DNA of 64,000 nucleotides from Meconema thalassinum (Eukaryota > Arthropoda > Insecta > Orthoptera > Tettigoniidae). Positions 55,378 through 64,000 of this stretch are shown here, piece by piece. The first letter of the stretch is position 1, and every line of letters begins with the position of its first letter. The notes beneath the pieces are model-generated. The model ran no database searches, was not told the DNA's origin, and saw only the letters and a program-made list of their open reading frames with translations. The position numbers were made by a program, and so were the translations under genes. The DNA is taken from contig OX336389.2 of assembly GCA_946902985.2 (NCBI GenBank), positions 981,706,482 through 981,770,481 on the forward strand, in the 5' to 3' direction.

Positions 55378-58084
55378 AGACTGATATTGCCGCAAGGGGA
55401 CAAAGCTGTTTTGAAATTTAACAACATTCCCAAGCGTGATACCGTCCCCTGTGTGGTGTATGCAGATTTCGAAGCACTCACCCCACCCATGGCGGGATGT
55501 GAACCAGATCCCACCGTTAGCTCAACCACACCCACTCAAAAACATGAACCCTTTGCCATAGGATTTAATGTGGTGTGTGCCTATGACTCCACACAATCCG
55601 TTTACAAATACCGTGAGGGACCAGCTGGTGCCAGATGGTTTTTGGATGAACTTGTAAAGTTGGATCATGATGTACAGGAATTACTGGACCACCCAGTACC
55701 CATGAGCCTATCTCCAGAACAGCAGCAGCAGTATGAGCATGCCATGACTTGCCATATTTGCGAAAAGCCTATTTTAGGCGGAGAGGAAAAATTTAGAGAC
55801 CACTCGCACTTTACGGGAGGGTTTCGTGGAGCTGCGCACAGTAAATGCAATTTGAACTTTCCAGCTCCTCGTTTCATTAGTGTCTTTTTCCACAATCTGG
55901 CGAATTATGGCATTCAGTTTTTGATTCGTGAATTGGGTCATGTCAACAAGGCCTCGTTTACCATTATTCCCCAAAACCATGAGCGTTTTACAGCCTTGAC
56001 ATGGTGGTTCAGCGACTTAAGCATTCGATTTTTGGATTCCTTTAAGTTTATGGCATCCTCGCTAGACAGTCTTGTGAATGGATTGGATGAGGAGGAATTA
56101 AAAAATACCAGAACGCATTTTAATGATCCTGAGCAATTTCAATTATGCATTCGGAAAAGTACTTTCCCGTATGATTTTTGCAACTGGGGCGTGTTAAAGA
56201 GAGAAAAAAAACTCTCACCACAAGAAAATTTGTACTCGAAACTAACACGTAGTTCCGTTTCCGATGAAGACTATGCACATGCATGTCAAGTTTGGCGAGT
56301 GTTTGGCATTAACACGCTAGGTGAATATGCTATGCATTACCTAAAACTGGATGTATTGCTGCTCACCGATGTGTTTCAAAAATTCCGTGAGTTGTGTCAA
56401 CACATTTATGGTCCTGGGCTCTCGTTTGATGCCGCTTTGAAATACACTCAAGTGGAATTGGATTTACTCACTGATGTAGACATGGTTCTATTTTTGAAAA
56501 GGGCATTCGCGGTGGCTTTGGGTCGCTTAACCAGCGCCATGCCGATGCGAAGAATGTCTACATGCCTGATTATTCACCAGACGTCCGGCTCTATGGCTAA
56601 ATGGTTAGCGCACTAGGCTTTGGCCCAAAATGCCCCGGGTTCGATTCCCGGCCGATCCAGCAGGGATTTTAATCTCCTGAAGTTAATTCCCGTGGCTCGG
56701 GGACTGGGTGTATGTGCCGTCTTCATCATCACTTCATCCTCATTACGACGCGCAGGTCGCCCACGGGCGTCAACTAGAAAGGCCTGCACTAGTTCTCTCC
56801 GGAGGCCACACGATCATAATTATTATTCACCAGACAGACCAGAATCGTACTTAATGTACTATGAAGTGAAAAATTTGTATGGCTACGCCATGAGTCAGCC
56901 TTTGCCCTAAGGGGAGTTTGCTTCGCTGACAGAAACAAGTATCAGAATTTTATGTGAACAAGGCTAGCCAAGAAACAGGCTGTGGATATGTCTTAGAAGT
57001 GGATATTGAATATCCCTCATCCTTGTATGATGAACATGCCGATTCCCCATTCTGCCTAGAGCAAATGGTTCCCCCTGACAGTGAAGTGAAAATTGAAAAA
57101 CTCAAGGGCACACTTTACAACAAAAATCGGCATGTGCTCCATATCCAAATGTTAGTTAAATGCCTCGCCCGAGGCTTGGTGTTGAAGAAAATCCACAGGG
57201 GTATTTCTTTTTCCCAAAAAGCATGGCTCGAGCCATACATGCGACTCAACACAGAGCACCGACAAATGGCAACACAGCAGTTTGAAATTATTTTTTAAAA
57301 TTAATGAACAACTGTGTCTATGGCAAGTCCATGGAGAATGTCCGTAAATACCGTGATATTAAATTGGTGAATGTCTGGGACGGGTGGTGGGGTGCCCGGC
57401 GGTACATTTCCAAGCCAAATTTTAAATCGATCAACATTATCGATGAGGATTTGGCTACTATTGAATTGAGTAAGACTAGCTTGACCATGGATAAGCCCAT
57501 TTATTTGGGGCAAGTCATTTTAGACTTTTCCAAATCGGTCATGTATCGATTCCACTATGAGTTTGCCAAAGATCATTTTAAGGACGTCTCTTTTTGTATA
57601 TGGATACGGACTCATTCATTTACCACATTCGCCACTGCAAACCCTATGACGTCATGAGGCAGCATAGTGACTGGTTCGACACCTCTTCCTATAGCGCTGA
57701 CAACATGTTTCAGCTGTCCAAAAAAACAAGAAGGAAATGGGCGTTTTAAAACATGAATGCGGTGATTCCGCCATGACGGAATTTGTAGGTTTGGCCTCGA
57801 AAATATATGCTTATCGCACACTAGACTGTAAGGAAGTCAAAAGAGCAAAAGGTGTAGGTAGGGCAGTGGTAAAATCGCTACGTGTAAATGACTACCTGGC
57901 GGTTTTACGCACTGGCAAAGCTATGTCCCATACACAGTACAGGATACAATCTAGCAACCATCATTTGTATATTGTGGAACAGAGAAAACGCACCCTCGCC
58001 TCCATGGATAACAAACGTATGTGGGCTGATGACCTGCTTACCAGCTTGCCCTGGGGTTATGATTGCAAGGAGGAGGAGGTATGA
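55378..58084 (+). pseudogene. Polinton family B DNA polymerase, truncated and broken
   Basis: Begins near Exo I (Y-A-D-F-E, about 55,460). It keeps the endonuclease-VII-like insert with one altered ligand (D-H-S-H where relatives have D-H-C-H, about 55,800), a weakened Exo II (H-N-L-A-N-Y-G, Asp lost, about 55,890), and Exo III L-D-V-L-L-L-T-D (about 56,345). A SINE interrupts it at 56,583. It continues with motif A (Y-E-V-K-N-L-Y-G-Y-A-M, about 56,862), then frame changes near 56,910, 57,298, 57,590 and 57,740, with motif B (N-N-C-V-Y-G-K-S-M-E-N, 57,304) and the M-D-T-D-S motif C near 57,600 each in its own frame. It is only distantly similar to the palindrome polymerase. Not functional. 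Confidence 0.93.
56583..56821 (+). mobile_element. tRNA-derived SINE (family C) inside the Polinton PolB
   Basis: 239 bp flanked by the perfect 14-bp duplication ATTATTCACCAGAC (56,569-56,582 and 56,822-56,835). The tRNA-like head has TGGCTAAATGGTTAGCGCAC (A box) and GGGTTCGATTCCCGG (B box). The body contains CTCGGGGACTGGGTGT and CATCATCACTTCATCC, and the tail is AT-rich. It is a different SINE family from A and B. The insertion post-dates the Polinton. Confidence 0.93.
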
Positions 58085-59251
58085 TTTTTCTGTTTGTTCG
58101 TTTAGGGAACATGGCTTTTTGTAACGCGTAGATTTTGTATTTTTGTATTTTGTAAATATTGGTTTTTGCCATTGTAAATAGCTAATTATGTGAATAGTAT
58201 TATTTTGTGTGCACATAGCGGCAACCCACTTGGACCTTTTGCTCTTTAAAAGCCCAGTGCAACCTTATTTTCTTAAAAAAATTGATTGGTAAATAGTTTG
58301 ATTTTTTAAAACTGTACAAAAGTGTTATTTTTTGTGTATATATTCAATGAGTAATAGTAATTTTAGTAAGTTTAATTATTTTTTGTAATGGTTAAATGTT
58401 AAATTTATAATGAAAAGTTCTTTTGGGATAAGTGTGCATGTCGAGAATGTGCTTTTGGGAATAAATAAAGTGGTTGTGTTTGTTCCCAAAGACAGGTATG
58501 GTTGTGTGTGAATGTATCAGTAGAAAAAGAAAACAGGAGTATATGTATGACCAGAGCAAACACGGTGAGGTAGGGTGGGTGGGTGGAGGGAAATTGTCAC
58601 TTATATATATATCATATGGTCAATAGTCATTTTGTTTTGTCAATAGTTTATTTCTTTGAAATGTAGCGGTCAATAGACATTATTTTTGTAAAACAGTCTT
58701 ACCCGCAGTAGTCGTAGACCTCCACGTTTCTCCAAACACCCATAAACACACTTCATTATCATTATGGTCAAACACTCGCATCAACATCATTAACAAACTG
58801 TACTTTCGACATACACCAAATGGAAAAATGTGAAAACAGCAAAATGGAAAATCCATGTTTCGATATCACCAAAATTCAAAAACGCAAAACTTGAAACGGA
58901 CATTTTTAAAAACTGGAAATGGCCATGTGTGAAATATGAAAATTCAGAAAAAATGTAAGCGAACATTGTTTAAAAAGTGTAATCAACAAAATGAAAAATC
59001 CATATCATTAAAAACGCAAAACTTGAAACGAACATTTTTTTAAACTGTAAAGTGTAAAGGGTAAAAGGCAATGTGTGAATTCATCATGTGTGAAATGTGA
59101 AAATGAAAAATCAGCCCATCAACATCATGATTTTTTTTTAAATAAAAAAAACATCGTGCTCTGTTAAACCTTTGTTTTTATCTCATAACCATAGGGATTG
59201 ACAAAAGAAAATAGAATACAAACAAATCCCAATTCCTCACTCCTCAATTCC
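58085..59251. repeat. intergenic region between convergent Polinton genes, with post-PolB repeats
   Basis: AT-rich, no gene. At 58,810-59,110 there are about three imperfect units with AAAATGGAAAATCCATG, CGCAAAACTTGAAACGGACATTTTTAA and AACTGGAAATGG. These resemble the units downstream of PolB in the palindromic element (29,570-29,960 and 42,213-42,603). Their position after PolB in both elements suggests a conserved 3'-end or transcription-termination role. Confidence 0.65.
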
Positions 59252-59740
59252 TTAATGTTCATGTCCATGCATTATCAACTTTCCTTTCATAGCACTCATG
59301 ACAATCAGGGCTGCCATCCTCTCACCCACTGAGGCATCACAGGATGTGAAATGTTGTTTAGCTTTTTTCAATAACAATTTATCTGCCACATGTCTTAAAC
59401 CAGGATGACTATGGCGATAATAAAGGTCATGTTCTTTGCATGCTTGATCCAAAAGATTAATGGGTACATCACCACGCTGCAAACGTTTTTCGAGACGAGT
59501 TCCAGGGCCACAAAAAGGATACCCTGGAAGATGGATTTCGAAAGGTAAGCATTGAATCACTATGTCAATGACGCCATTGCCAGTACAGGTCTGGCATATC
59601 CCTTTCCATCGATGGTGGAAAGGTTTGGTCTTTCTCCTCCTCTGTGGACGATGTTTCTGTTTGTTGTTGTTGTTGCTTTTTCTCGCCATGACACCCGTGG
59701 AATGATTCAACAAAGTCTTTACACGGACTTTTATGTCCAT
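59252..59740 (-). CDS. phospholipase A2-like (parvovirus VP1-type) protein
   Basis: 162 codons, open. An N-terminal region rich in Lys, Arg and Asn (residues about 18-50, nuclear-localisation-like) precedes a PLA2 core. The core has the calcium-loop segment Y-P-F-C-G-P-G-T (about 74-81) and the catalytic D-x-A-C-K-E-H-D-L-Y-Y helix with the His-Asp pair (about 98-108). Viral PLA2 domains of this type are thought to open endosomal membranes during entry, and related domains occur in adintovirus/Polinton proteins. The first 58 codons overlap another minus frame (59,565-60,083). The start is the ATG at 59,740; the true N-terminus could lie downstream at Met18. The frame appears undamaged in a mostly decayed element. 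Confidence 0.85.
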   Translation of the reverse strand: MDIKVRVKTLLNHSTGVMARKSNNNNKQKHRPQRRRKTKPFHHRWKGICQTCTGNGVIDIVIQCLPFEIHLPGYPFCGPGTRLEKRLQRGDVPINLLDQACKEHDLYYRHSHPGLRHVADKLLLKKAKQHFTSCDASVGERMAALIVMSAMKGKLIMHGHEH

Positions 59741-60083
59741 GATGCAGTTTTACCAGATGGCAAGTTGCGCACTGCCGCATAGACGGTATTTTTGCCATGG
59801 TCACTTGCTTATGGTGATCGTAATCCGTACAGAGTTGCAATTCACTCAACACAGGGTCTTGAGTCAATGATTTTGGTACATGTTGCCAGATTTCTTTCAC
59901 CGCGTTGGCGACCACATAATAAATGAACGACTTGGGCAGTGCTAAGATTTCCTCTTTGGTAAAACTGTCTAGTTTCTTTTGCACACAACTTGCCGATGGC
60001 TTTGTCCGTAGCATTGCCTTTCTCCTTGGTATCCCGTTCTGTAGATGTTTACACGTTGCTTGTAGAAATCTCACTGGCGTCAT
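59565..60083 (-). CDS. unrecognised small Polinton ORF
   Basis: 172 codons from the ATG at 60,083. It has a basic N-terminus, a C-x2-C-H...H-x-H-x4-C cluster (about residues 104-120) that could bind zinc, a five-Gln run, and an acidic Ser/Thr/Glu stretch before the end. It overlaps the start of the PLA2 gene in another frame and the end of the broken gene upstream. I do not recognise a family; the N-terminal part may be a frame-shifted continuation of the upstream gene. Confidence 0.5.
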   Translation of the reverse strand: MTPVRFLQATCKHLQNGIPRRKAMLRTKPSASCVQKKLDSFTKEEILALPKSFIYYVVANAVKEIWQHVPKSLTQDPVLSELQLCTDYDHHKQVTMAKIPSMRQCATCHLVKLHHGHKSPCKDFVESFHGCHGEKKQQQQQTETSSTEEEKDQTFPPSMERDMPDLYWQWRH

Positions 60084-60526
60084 TCACAGGTAAATCTTGA
60101 GTGTTAATTTTGTTCAAAAACTCCCGGCAGGCATGGGTGGTTAACCAGTGAAAGAGATGCCACACATGCGCTAGGGCTGTATGGGTAATGTTGCCACAGG
60201 GACAAGTATCCATGAGCGTTTGCAGGGATGGGCAGCCCCAAGACCATGATGTCGATACATTGACAGTGAGACGCCAAAAATGGTTGCAACCATTCACGTT
60301 TTTCATTACCTTTCACTAATACCACATTGGCCGAGGACAAGTGTGCTTTCATGACCACGTCCAAATATTTATAGGAAATGATTCCTTGATTCCAGTCTAG
60401 TTGCCTGTGATTTTCAATCCACTGGGTTTGTTTACGGTCTTTTTCACACAACAAATCAAAAGCATGGGGCGGTTTAAATACCAAATGCGTAGCTTGCGAT
60501 ATCCAAAACGTGGTACAATCGATCAT
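60049..60526 (-). pseudogene. conserved Polinton/insect-virus protein of unknown function, frameshifted
   Basis: From the ATG at 60,526 the frame shows F-K-P-P-H-A-F-D-L-L (about 18-27), V-V-L-V-K-G-N-E-K-R-E-W-L (about 70-82) and a C-I-D-I-M-x-L-G segment. The reading then moves to another frame near 60,235, which supplies C-P-S-L, a C-x-C...H stretch and H-A-C-R-E-F-L. The K-G-x-E-K-x-x-W-L plus L-G-C-P-x-L pattern is one I associate with small proteins found beside Polinton genes in insects. Function unknown, and the assignment rests on memory of that pattern. Confidence 0.6.
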
Positions 60527-60742
60527 GGCCACTTGTTTAAATATAAATTTGTTGTCACCAATTTTTTACCTTTGACAATCTACAATGAGTGTACGCAACA
60601 TGTTGACGCTTGCCTGGACCAAGTTCAACTGATGACTGACTAATGATCAATGACTAAGTTGTGACCATGACATGGACTTAACTACCATGCAAGTTTTAAA
60701 AAAATGAGGTTAGGGTAGGAGAGGAGGACATGAAAAATAATA
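60527..60742. other. intergenic, Polinton
   Basis: No frame of note. Probable promoter and terminator space between the BIR gene and the next minus-strand gene. Confidence 0.4.
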
Positions 60743-61270
60743 TTAACAACCACAAAATGTGTTATTATTATTACACGTCTTACAGGCTTTTGTCATTTTG
60801 GGATAGGGACGATACCAACTCATACAACAATACAGTCTTTTGTGTTTGTAACGTCCATAACACCGATGATGTCCCAATGTCTTTAAACTAGGTGTTTTTG
60901 ACGGTGAGCTGCTCGCTGAAGCACCGTTGCCACCATACAGTCCACACGTATCGTAACTTGTTCTTTCATCACTGAGAGGCACGAGTGAGGGATAGCTTGA
61001 ATGACAGGTATATTTCCCACTTCCATTCTGCACAGGTGACCAGCGCTGATGTTCCTGCATGGATTCGTCGCTCTCCTGCCATTGGTCTATGGTGATAGGA
61101 CAAAAGGAACATTTCACTTCATCTCTTGTTTTTAAATAATAGAAGCCAACGGCCGCCAAGACTTGAGGGTTTATGAAAGGCACCGGCCACGTTGCAAAAG
61201 TCATGAAACGTTGTTCCTCTGAGTTTAAATTCATGGATGTGACGTCTCTTGATGCTTTAAAGCAAGACAT
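60743..61270 (-). CDS. BIR-domain (IAP-like) protein with altered zinc site
   Basis: 175 codons from the ATG at 61,270. Residues about 18-70 form a BIR domain: R-F-M-T-F-x-x-W-P, L-A-A-V-G-F-Y-Y, D-E-V-K-C-S-F-C, W-x-E-S-D and E-H-Q-R-W-S-P. Two Cys and the His zinc ligands are visible, but the fourth ligand, normally Cys about seven residues after the His, is absent (P-V-Q-N). The C-terminal half is Cys-rich (C-C...C-x2-C...C-x-C) without a clear RING pattern. IAP-like genes occur as accessory genes in large DNA viruses of insects and in adintoviruses, where they block apoptosis. The missing ligand suggests either decay or a divergent role. Confidence 0.83.
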   Translation of the reverse strand: MSCFKASRDVTSMNLNSEEQRFMTFATWPVPFINPQVLAAVGFYYLKTRDEVKCSFCPITIDQWQESDESMQEHQRWSPVQNGSGKYTCHSSYPSLVPLSDERTSYDTCGLYGGNGASASSSPSKTPSLKTLGHHRCYGRYKHKRLYCCMSWYRPYPKMTKACKTCNNNNTFCGC

Positions 61271-61303
61271 GACTGATCCGCTTGACGTGGGTTGACTTAT
61301 TAT

Positions 61304-62493
61304 TTATACACTCGTCACTTGGTTGGGCAGTGAATAATAGTTGTCTTGTTTGTGATGAATAATCAAACAGTAGGCCGTCATATTGGCTGGTAGATTGTCA
61401 TGCGTTTCAAAATCTAGTCGGATGTCAATATTGGATGGCTTGACAGACTCTTCCAGGTAAGAACAGTCAAAGACAATCAGTGGCGCTCTTGCCCTAAACG
61501 CTTGGCGTAGCAGCATGGGGCTGTTCTCTTTTTGATAATACGGCCATCTAAATTTAGAAAACAAGTCGTACAGGGACCCAAACTTATGTTTTGAAAAGTC
61601 CAAATCCAGTCCTTCATAGGGAAACACAGCTCCGTTGAGGAAAATGCGTGCATTTCTCAATTGCAGGTGTTCAAATTGCGTGGCATCTTTGGTTTGTTGA
61701 TACTTGCGATTCGTTTGAAAACCCACGATCATGTAGAGCGGTCTCTCTGTATAGCGGGCTGTTTTTACAGACCAACTGAGTGTGTTGGTGGTGGGAAATA
61801 GTGGATACTCATGGAGTGCCCAGCTTCTAAATTCCATGTGTAGAGGCATATCTCTTTTTACCATTTTGAGTATGTCCCGTTTTTGCTATCGTCAAGGGTC
61901 ACATGGGGCACTTTCCATAGCATGCGTTGTAGTTGAATTTTTTGAATCTATGGGGGCATTGTCGGCTCCCTTGAGTGCATTATTATCACTCCTGTCTCTC
62001 ACCAGATAAAGCACTTGCCTTGCGTTGACCACAATGCGCTGGTGATCTTCGGCAAAGCCTAAAATCAGTTTAAGAGGTAAATATCCAGTAAAGGAGCCAT
62101 CGGTGTGTACCATCCAGTCATTGGTTGAGTCAGGACACCACCCGCCTCACTATAAGAGGGGTATAGTTTCATGACAATGGAAATACCCACATTTCGAGTG
62201 TTATCCACCACGATATCGTTAAAGACATACCGCACCTCAGAAAACAGAAAGGCCAAACCATGGTTGGCCAACTTGGATGTGGTGGGTGTAGAGCCATCGG
62301 CTTTAGTCAGTCGACCTTCAATCTGATTGACACTTTCATGCAGTAGGGTGTAAATATCTTGGTTGTTGATAACAAATTGAATTTCATCATTGTTATTGAG
62401 TCGAGGTGTTTGAGCTTGATAGGAATGGAGATCAATTCTTACCACTCCTGGTTGCTCCTCGATGTGGTTCGCTACCTCTAGAATAGAATTCAT
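61304..62493 (-). pseudogene. major capsid-like protein, broken
   Basis: Three pieces of one gene. The N-terminal part is from the ATG at 62,493 (D-E-I-Q-F-V-I-N-N-Q-D, I-E-G-R-L-T-K-A-D-G, F-L-F-S-E-V-R-Y). A frameshift near 62,115-62,165 leads to a middle part (L-P-L-K-L-I-L-G-F-A-E-D). Two in-frame stops near 61,888-61,896 lead to the C-terminal part (F-R-S-W-A-L-H-E-Y-P, F-Q-T-N-R-K, L-P-A-N-M-T-A-Y-C-L-I). About 395 residues in all. The pattern matches the capsid-like proteins of insect Polinton-type elements, which I take to be jelly-roll capsid proteins. The exact capsid role is from family knowledge and is not visible here. Confidence 0.7.
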
Positions 62494-62616
62494 AATGGGG
62501 GTTGACGTGGTAACCCAAATGCTGTAAAATCTGCTAGTCCTTAGTTGTTAACGTGTATTCACGTGGCAAACAACTAACACCATTCCTAGACGGTGTTGTT
62601 GCTTTATACACAAACT

Positions 62617-63338
62617 TCATAGTGGCTTAAGCACTAACTTGTAAGTCAGTGGTGTGGTAGAATCTAGTTGAATGAGTTGTTGATCTCTATTGATCAGTCT
62701 TAATGTTATATTACTAATACCATCGACAGCCACAGAATGAAAAAGCACCACTGGAGGGTTTTCACGAATAATATAGCCATTGGGCGATGTCACAATAAAG
62801 TCATAAAGCGAATGCGATGGTTCTTGATTGGTGCACACTTGGCTAATAATATTACACGTCACCGACACATGATGATCCTCAATGAATTTCACTTCATGGT
62901 GTGATTCATGTTTTTGTTGGGCTCTAACACGCGTGGTTTAAATCCTAGTAATGGACCAATGGAATCGGGGCGTGTTTTAAAGTCAATGTTGGATGTAGGG
63001 AAAATACTGCAGCGATGAGTGTTGGTATTTCCTACAAGTTCAAACTTGCGCGTTCCATCGAGAAATGACTTTCAACCATATTCATTGATCAACACCAAAT
63101 AAATGTGTTCATAAATGTCATCTATCGTGTATCCACCAGATTTCAGAGTGAGCACAGAATCATCATAGTAAAACTTGTTGTTCACATTTTCACGTATGTT
63201 GTATATTCCATTGTAAGTTTCAAGAGAAACAAGTCCCAAACCATAAGGTATTTCACTCAATTCGATAGACGGGTAAAAGTCTAGGCTGACTTCAGGTCCA
63301 CGTCCATGCAGTGTAAACGTCTTACTTTCTGCCGACAT
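62617..63338 (-). pseudogene. penton-like minor capsid protein, broken
   Basis: From the ATG at 63,338: F-T-L-H-G-R-G, L-D-F-Y-P-S-I-E-L, Y-G-L-G-L-V-S-L-E-T-Y-N and I-Y-N-I-R-E-N. An in-frame TGA near 63,070 precedes a still readable stretch (R-C-S-I-F-P, G-P-L-L-G-F). A frameshift near 62,895 leads to the last 90 codons (V-T-C-N-I-I, P-P-V-V-L-F-H-S-V, I-T-L-R-L-I-N-R-D). About 240 residues. The L-L-G-F and C-N-I-I blocks recur in minor structural proteins encoded next to the protease in insect Polintons. The penton-like label is tentative. Confidence 0.62.
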
Positions 63339-63379
63339 ACTGTGGACGTTTTTGCTTCTGCTGTGTATATATAAAAAAA

Positions 63380-63757
63380 TTAAACACAAACGTCCATACT
63401 GTTGCCATTGATCATGACAGTGGAAATACCCACATTTCGACTGTTATACACCACGATATCGTTAAAGACATACCGCACCTCACGTTTCACATTATAATAT
63501 ATCTTGATCCTGTTTCCAAAATAGGTCACTAGTTCCATGGGCGGGGTCAAATTTCCAAAACTGTCAAAGTACCATACGGTGGATCCCTCTTTGACATAAG
63601 CTACATAATGCGTTCCTGGTCCTCGGTGATCATCCAAATTGACAACAGCACATTCCTGCTTCCAGGGTCGTGGAGGTAATTGGTTTCGCATAAACACACC
63701 TCGAAAATAAGAAATCTTTAGTTGTTTAGCATAGCTTTCGACTTGTTCATGCGTCAA
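63380..63757 (-). pseudogene. adenain-type cysteine protease fused to a capsid-gene fragment
   Basis: 125 codons. Residues about 1-92 are an adenovirus-like (C5/Ulp1-fold) maturation protease: Y-F-R-G-V-F-M-R at the N-terminus, the catalytic His in G-T-H-Y-V-A-Y, and the Asp-containing Y-F-D-S-F-G. The part that should carry the Gln and catalytic Cys is missing. Instead, residues about 93-115 repeat a segment of the capsid gene (E-V-R-Y-V-F-N-D-I-V-V and N-V-G-I-S), and about 80 bp of DNA here (63,405-63,485) match 62,165-62,240. The gene is therefore inactivated by an ectopic copy of capsid sequence. The translation start is uncertain (no ATG before Met24 in a good position). Confidence 0.85.
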
Positions 63758-64000
63758 GGCATGTCTTGCTATGGCTGAGGTTAAAAATTATTATTATTTT
63801 ATTTCGAAATGGTGAAATCCCAAATCCTTGTTGATAAAAGGCTGGCTTTAAATTGGCATTTCTAGCCCCCATAGCAATCGCTTCCATCGTTTCATCGTGT
63901 CGCTGACTTTCTTTTAGTTGTTGCTTGCCCTGCTGTGTGGCTTTGATGGTTTTCGCCACCGCACTGGCACCGCCCAAAAGTGAACCCAAAGCAGCCAGAC
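63747..64000 (-). CDS. C-terminal part of a Polinton structural protein, cut by the window edge
   Basis: The frame is open to the right edge and reads leftward. It starts with L-G-S-L-L-G-G-A-S-A-V-A-K, a Gly/Ala-rich amphipathic segment, then Q-L-K-E-S-Q-R-H-x3-M-E-A-I-A-M and a short basic/aromatic stretch. The pattern resembles small proteins encoded directly upstream of the protease in insect Polintons. Membrane activity has been suggested for such segments, but this is inference. The last ~20 codons look degraded (poly-Ile from an ATT run). Confidence 0.55.
   Translation of the reverse strand, partial: LAALGSLLGGASAVAKTIKATQQGKQQLKESQRHDETMEAIAMGARNANLKPAFYQQGFGISPFRNKIIIIFNLSHSKTCLDA

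Larger units (their letters stand above)
55378..64000. mobile_element. decayed Polinton/Maverick (adintovirus-like), partial
   Basis: Combines PolB (plus) with a convergent block of minus-strand genes: PLA2-like, conserved unknown, BIR protein, major capsid-like, penton-like minor capsid and adenain-type protease. This set is diagnostic of Polintons/adintoviruses. Most genes carry frameshifts or stops, and the copy is truncated at the left (PolB lacks its N-terminal third). The element continues past the right edge, where the packaging ATPase and integrase may lie. Confidence 0.92.

Overview
The window is repeat-dense eukaryotic DNA, most likely from an insect or related arthropod. The grounds are (TTAGG)n-type pentamer tracts, tRNA-derived SINEs, Penelope, hAT, Tc1/mariner, copia and non-LTR elements, and Polinton/Maverick (adintovirus-like) DNA. 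I found no host protein-coding gene, rRNA or ordinary tRNA that I can support. Nearly everything recognisable is a mobile element, and many elements are nested inside one another.

Layout. 1-339: 3' end of a Penelope-like element (PLE) with a hammerhead-like ribozyme. 1.24-2.04 kb: a module repeat family that recurs at 35.2-37.0 and 53.1-54.1 kb. 2.3-7.7 kb: SINEs (one split by another insertion) and a large diverged repeat. 7.7-12.3 kb: two inverted copies of that repeat. 13.0-14.6 kb: decayed, probably gag-like coiled-coil ORF. 14.6-27.7 kb: broken non-LTR reverse-transcriptase sequence, interrupted by a SINE, a very young 6.9-kb LTR element (1,874-bp LTRs, initiator-Met tRNA primer site, no gag-pol) and a 414-bp hAT-like MITE.

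28,312-43,868 is the centrepiece: a 15.6-kb, almost perfectly palindromic element with 5'-AG...CT-3' ends and a 6-bp target duplication (CACGCC), the insertion hallmarks of Polintons. Each 7.8-kb arm carries the same intact 1,210-residue protein-primed-type family B DNA polymerase gene, transcribed outward. The arms also hold several tandem repeat arrays and TTAGG-type tracts near the tips. No integrase, ATPase, protease or capsid gene is present. It looks like a Polinton-derived snap-back (fold-back) element reduced to polymerase plus repeats.

44.3-46.9 kb: a 5'-truncated PLE with 13-bp target duplication, RT and GIY-YIG endonuclease pseudogene and 3' hammerhead motif. 47.4-49.4 kb: a Tc1/mariner-type element with ~0.55-kb inverted repeats and a decayed transposase. 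51.5-52.3 kb: copia gag remnant with a half-tRNA-type primer site. 52.4-52.9 kb: non-LTR 3' fragment.

55.4-64.0 kb: one side of a conventional, decayed Polinton. It has a PolB pseudogene (split by a SINE, frameshifted) on + and convergent structural and accessory genes on -: PLA2-like protein, a conserved unknown, a BIR protein, major capsid-like protein, penton-like minor capsid protein, adenain-type protease and the end of another structural gene at the window edge. The repeats downstream of its PolB resemble those downstream of PolB in the palindrome, which links the two elements.
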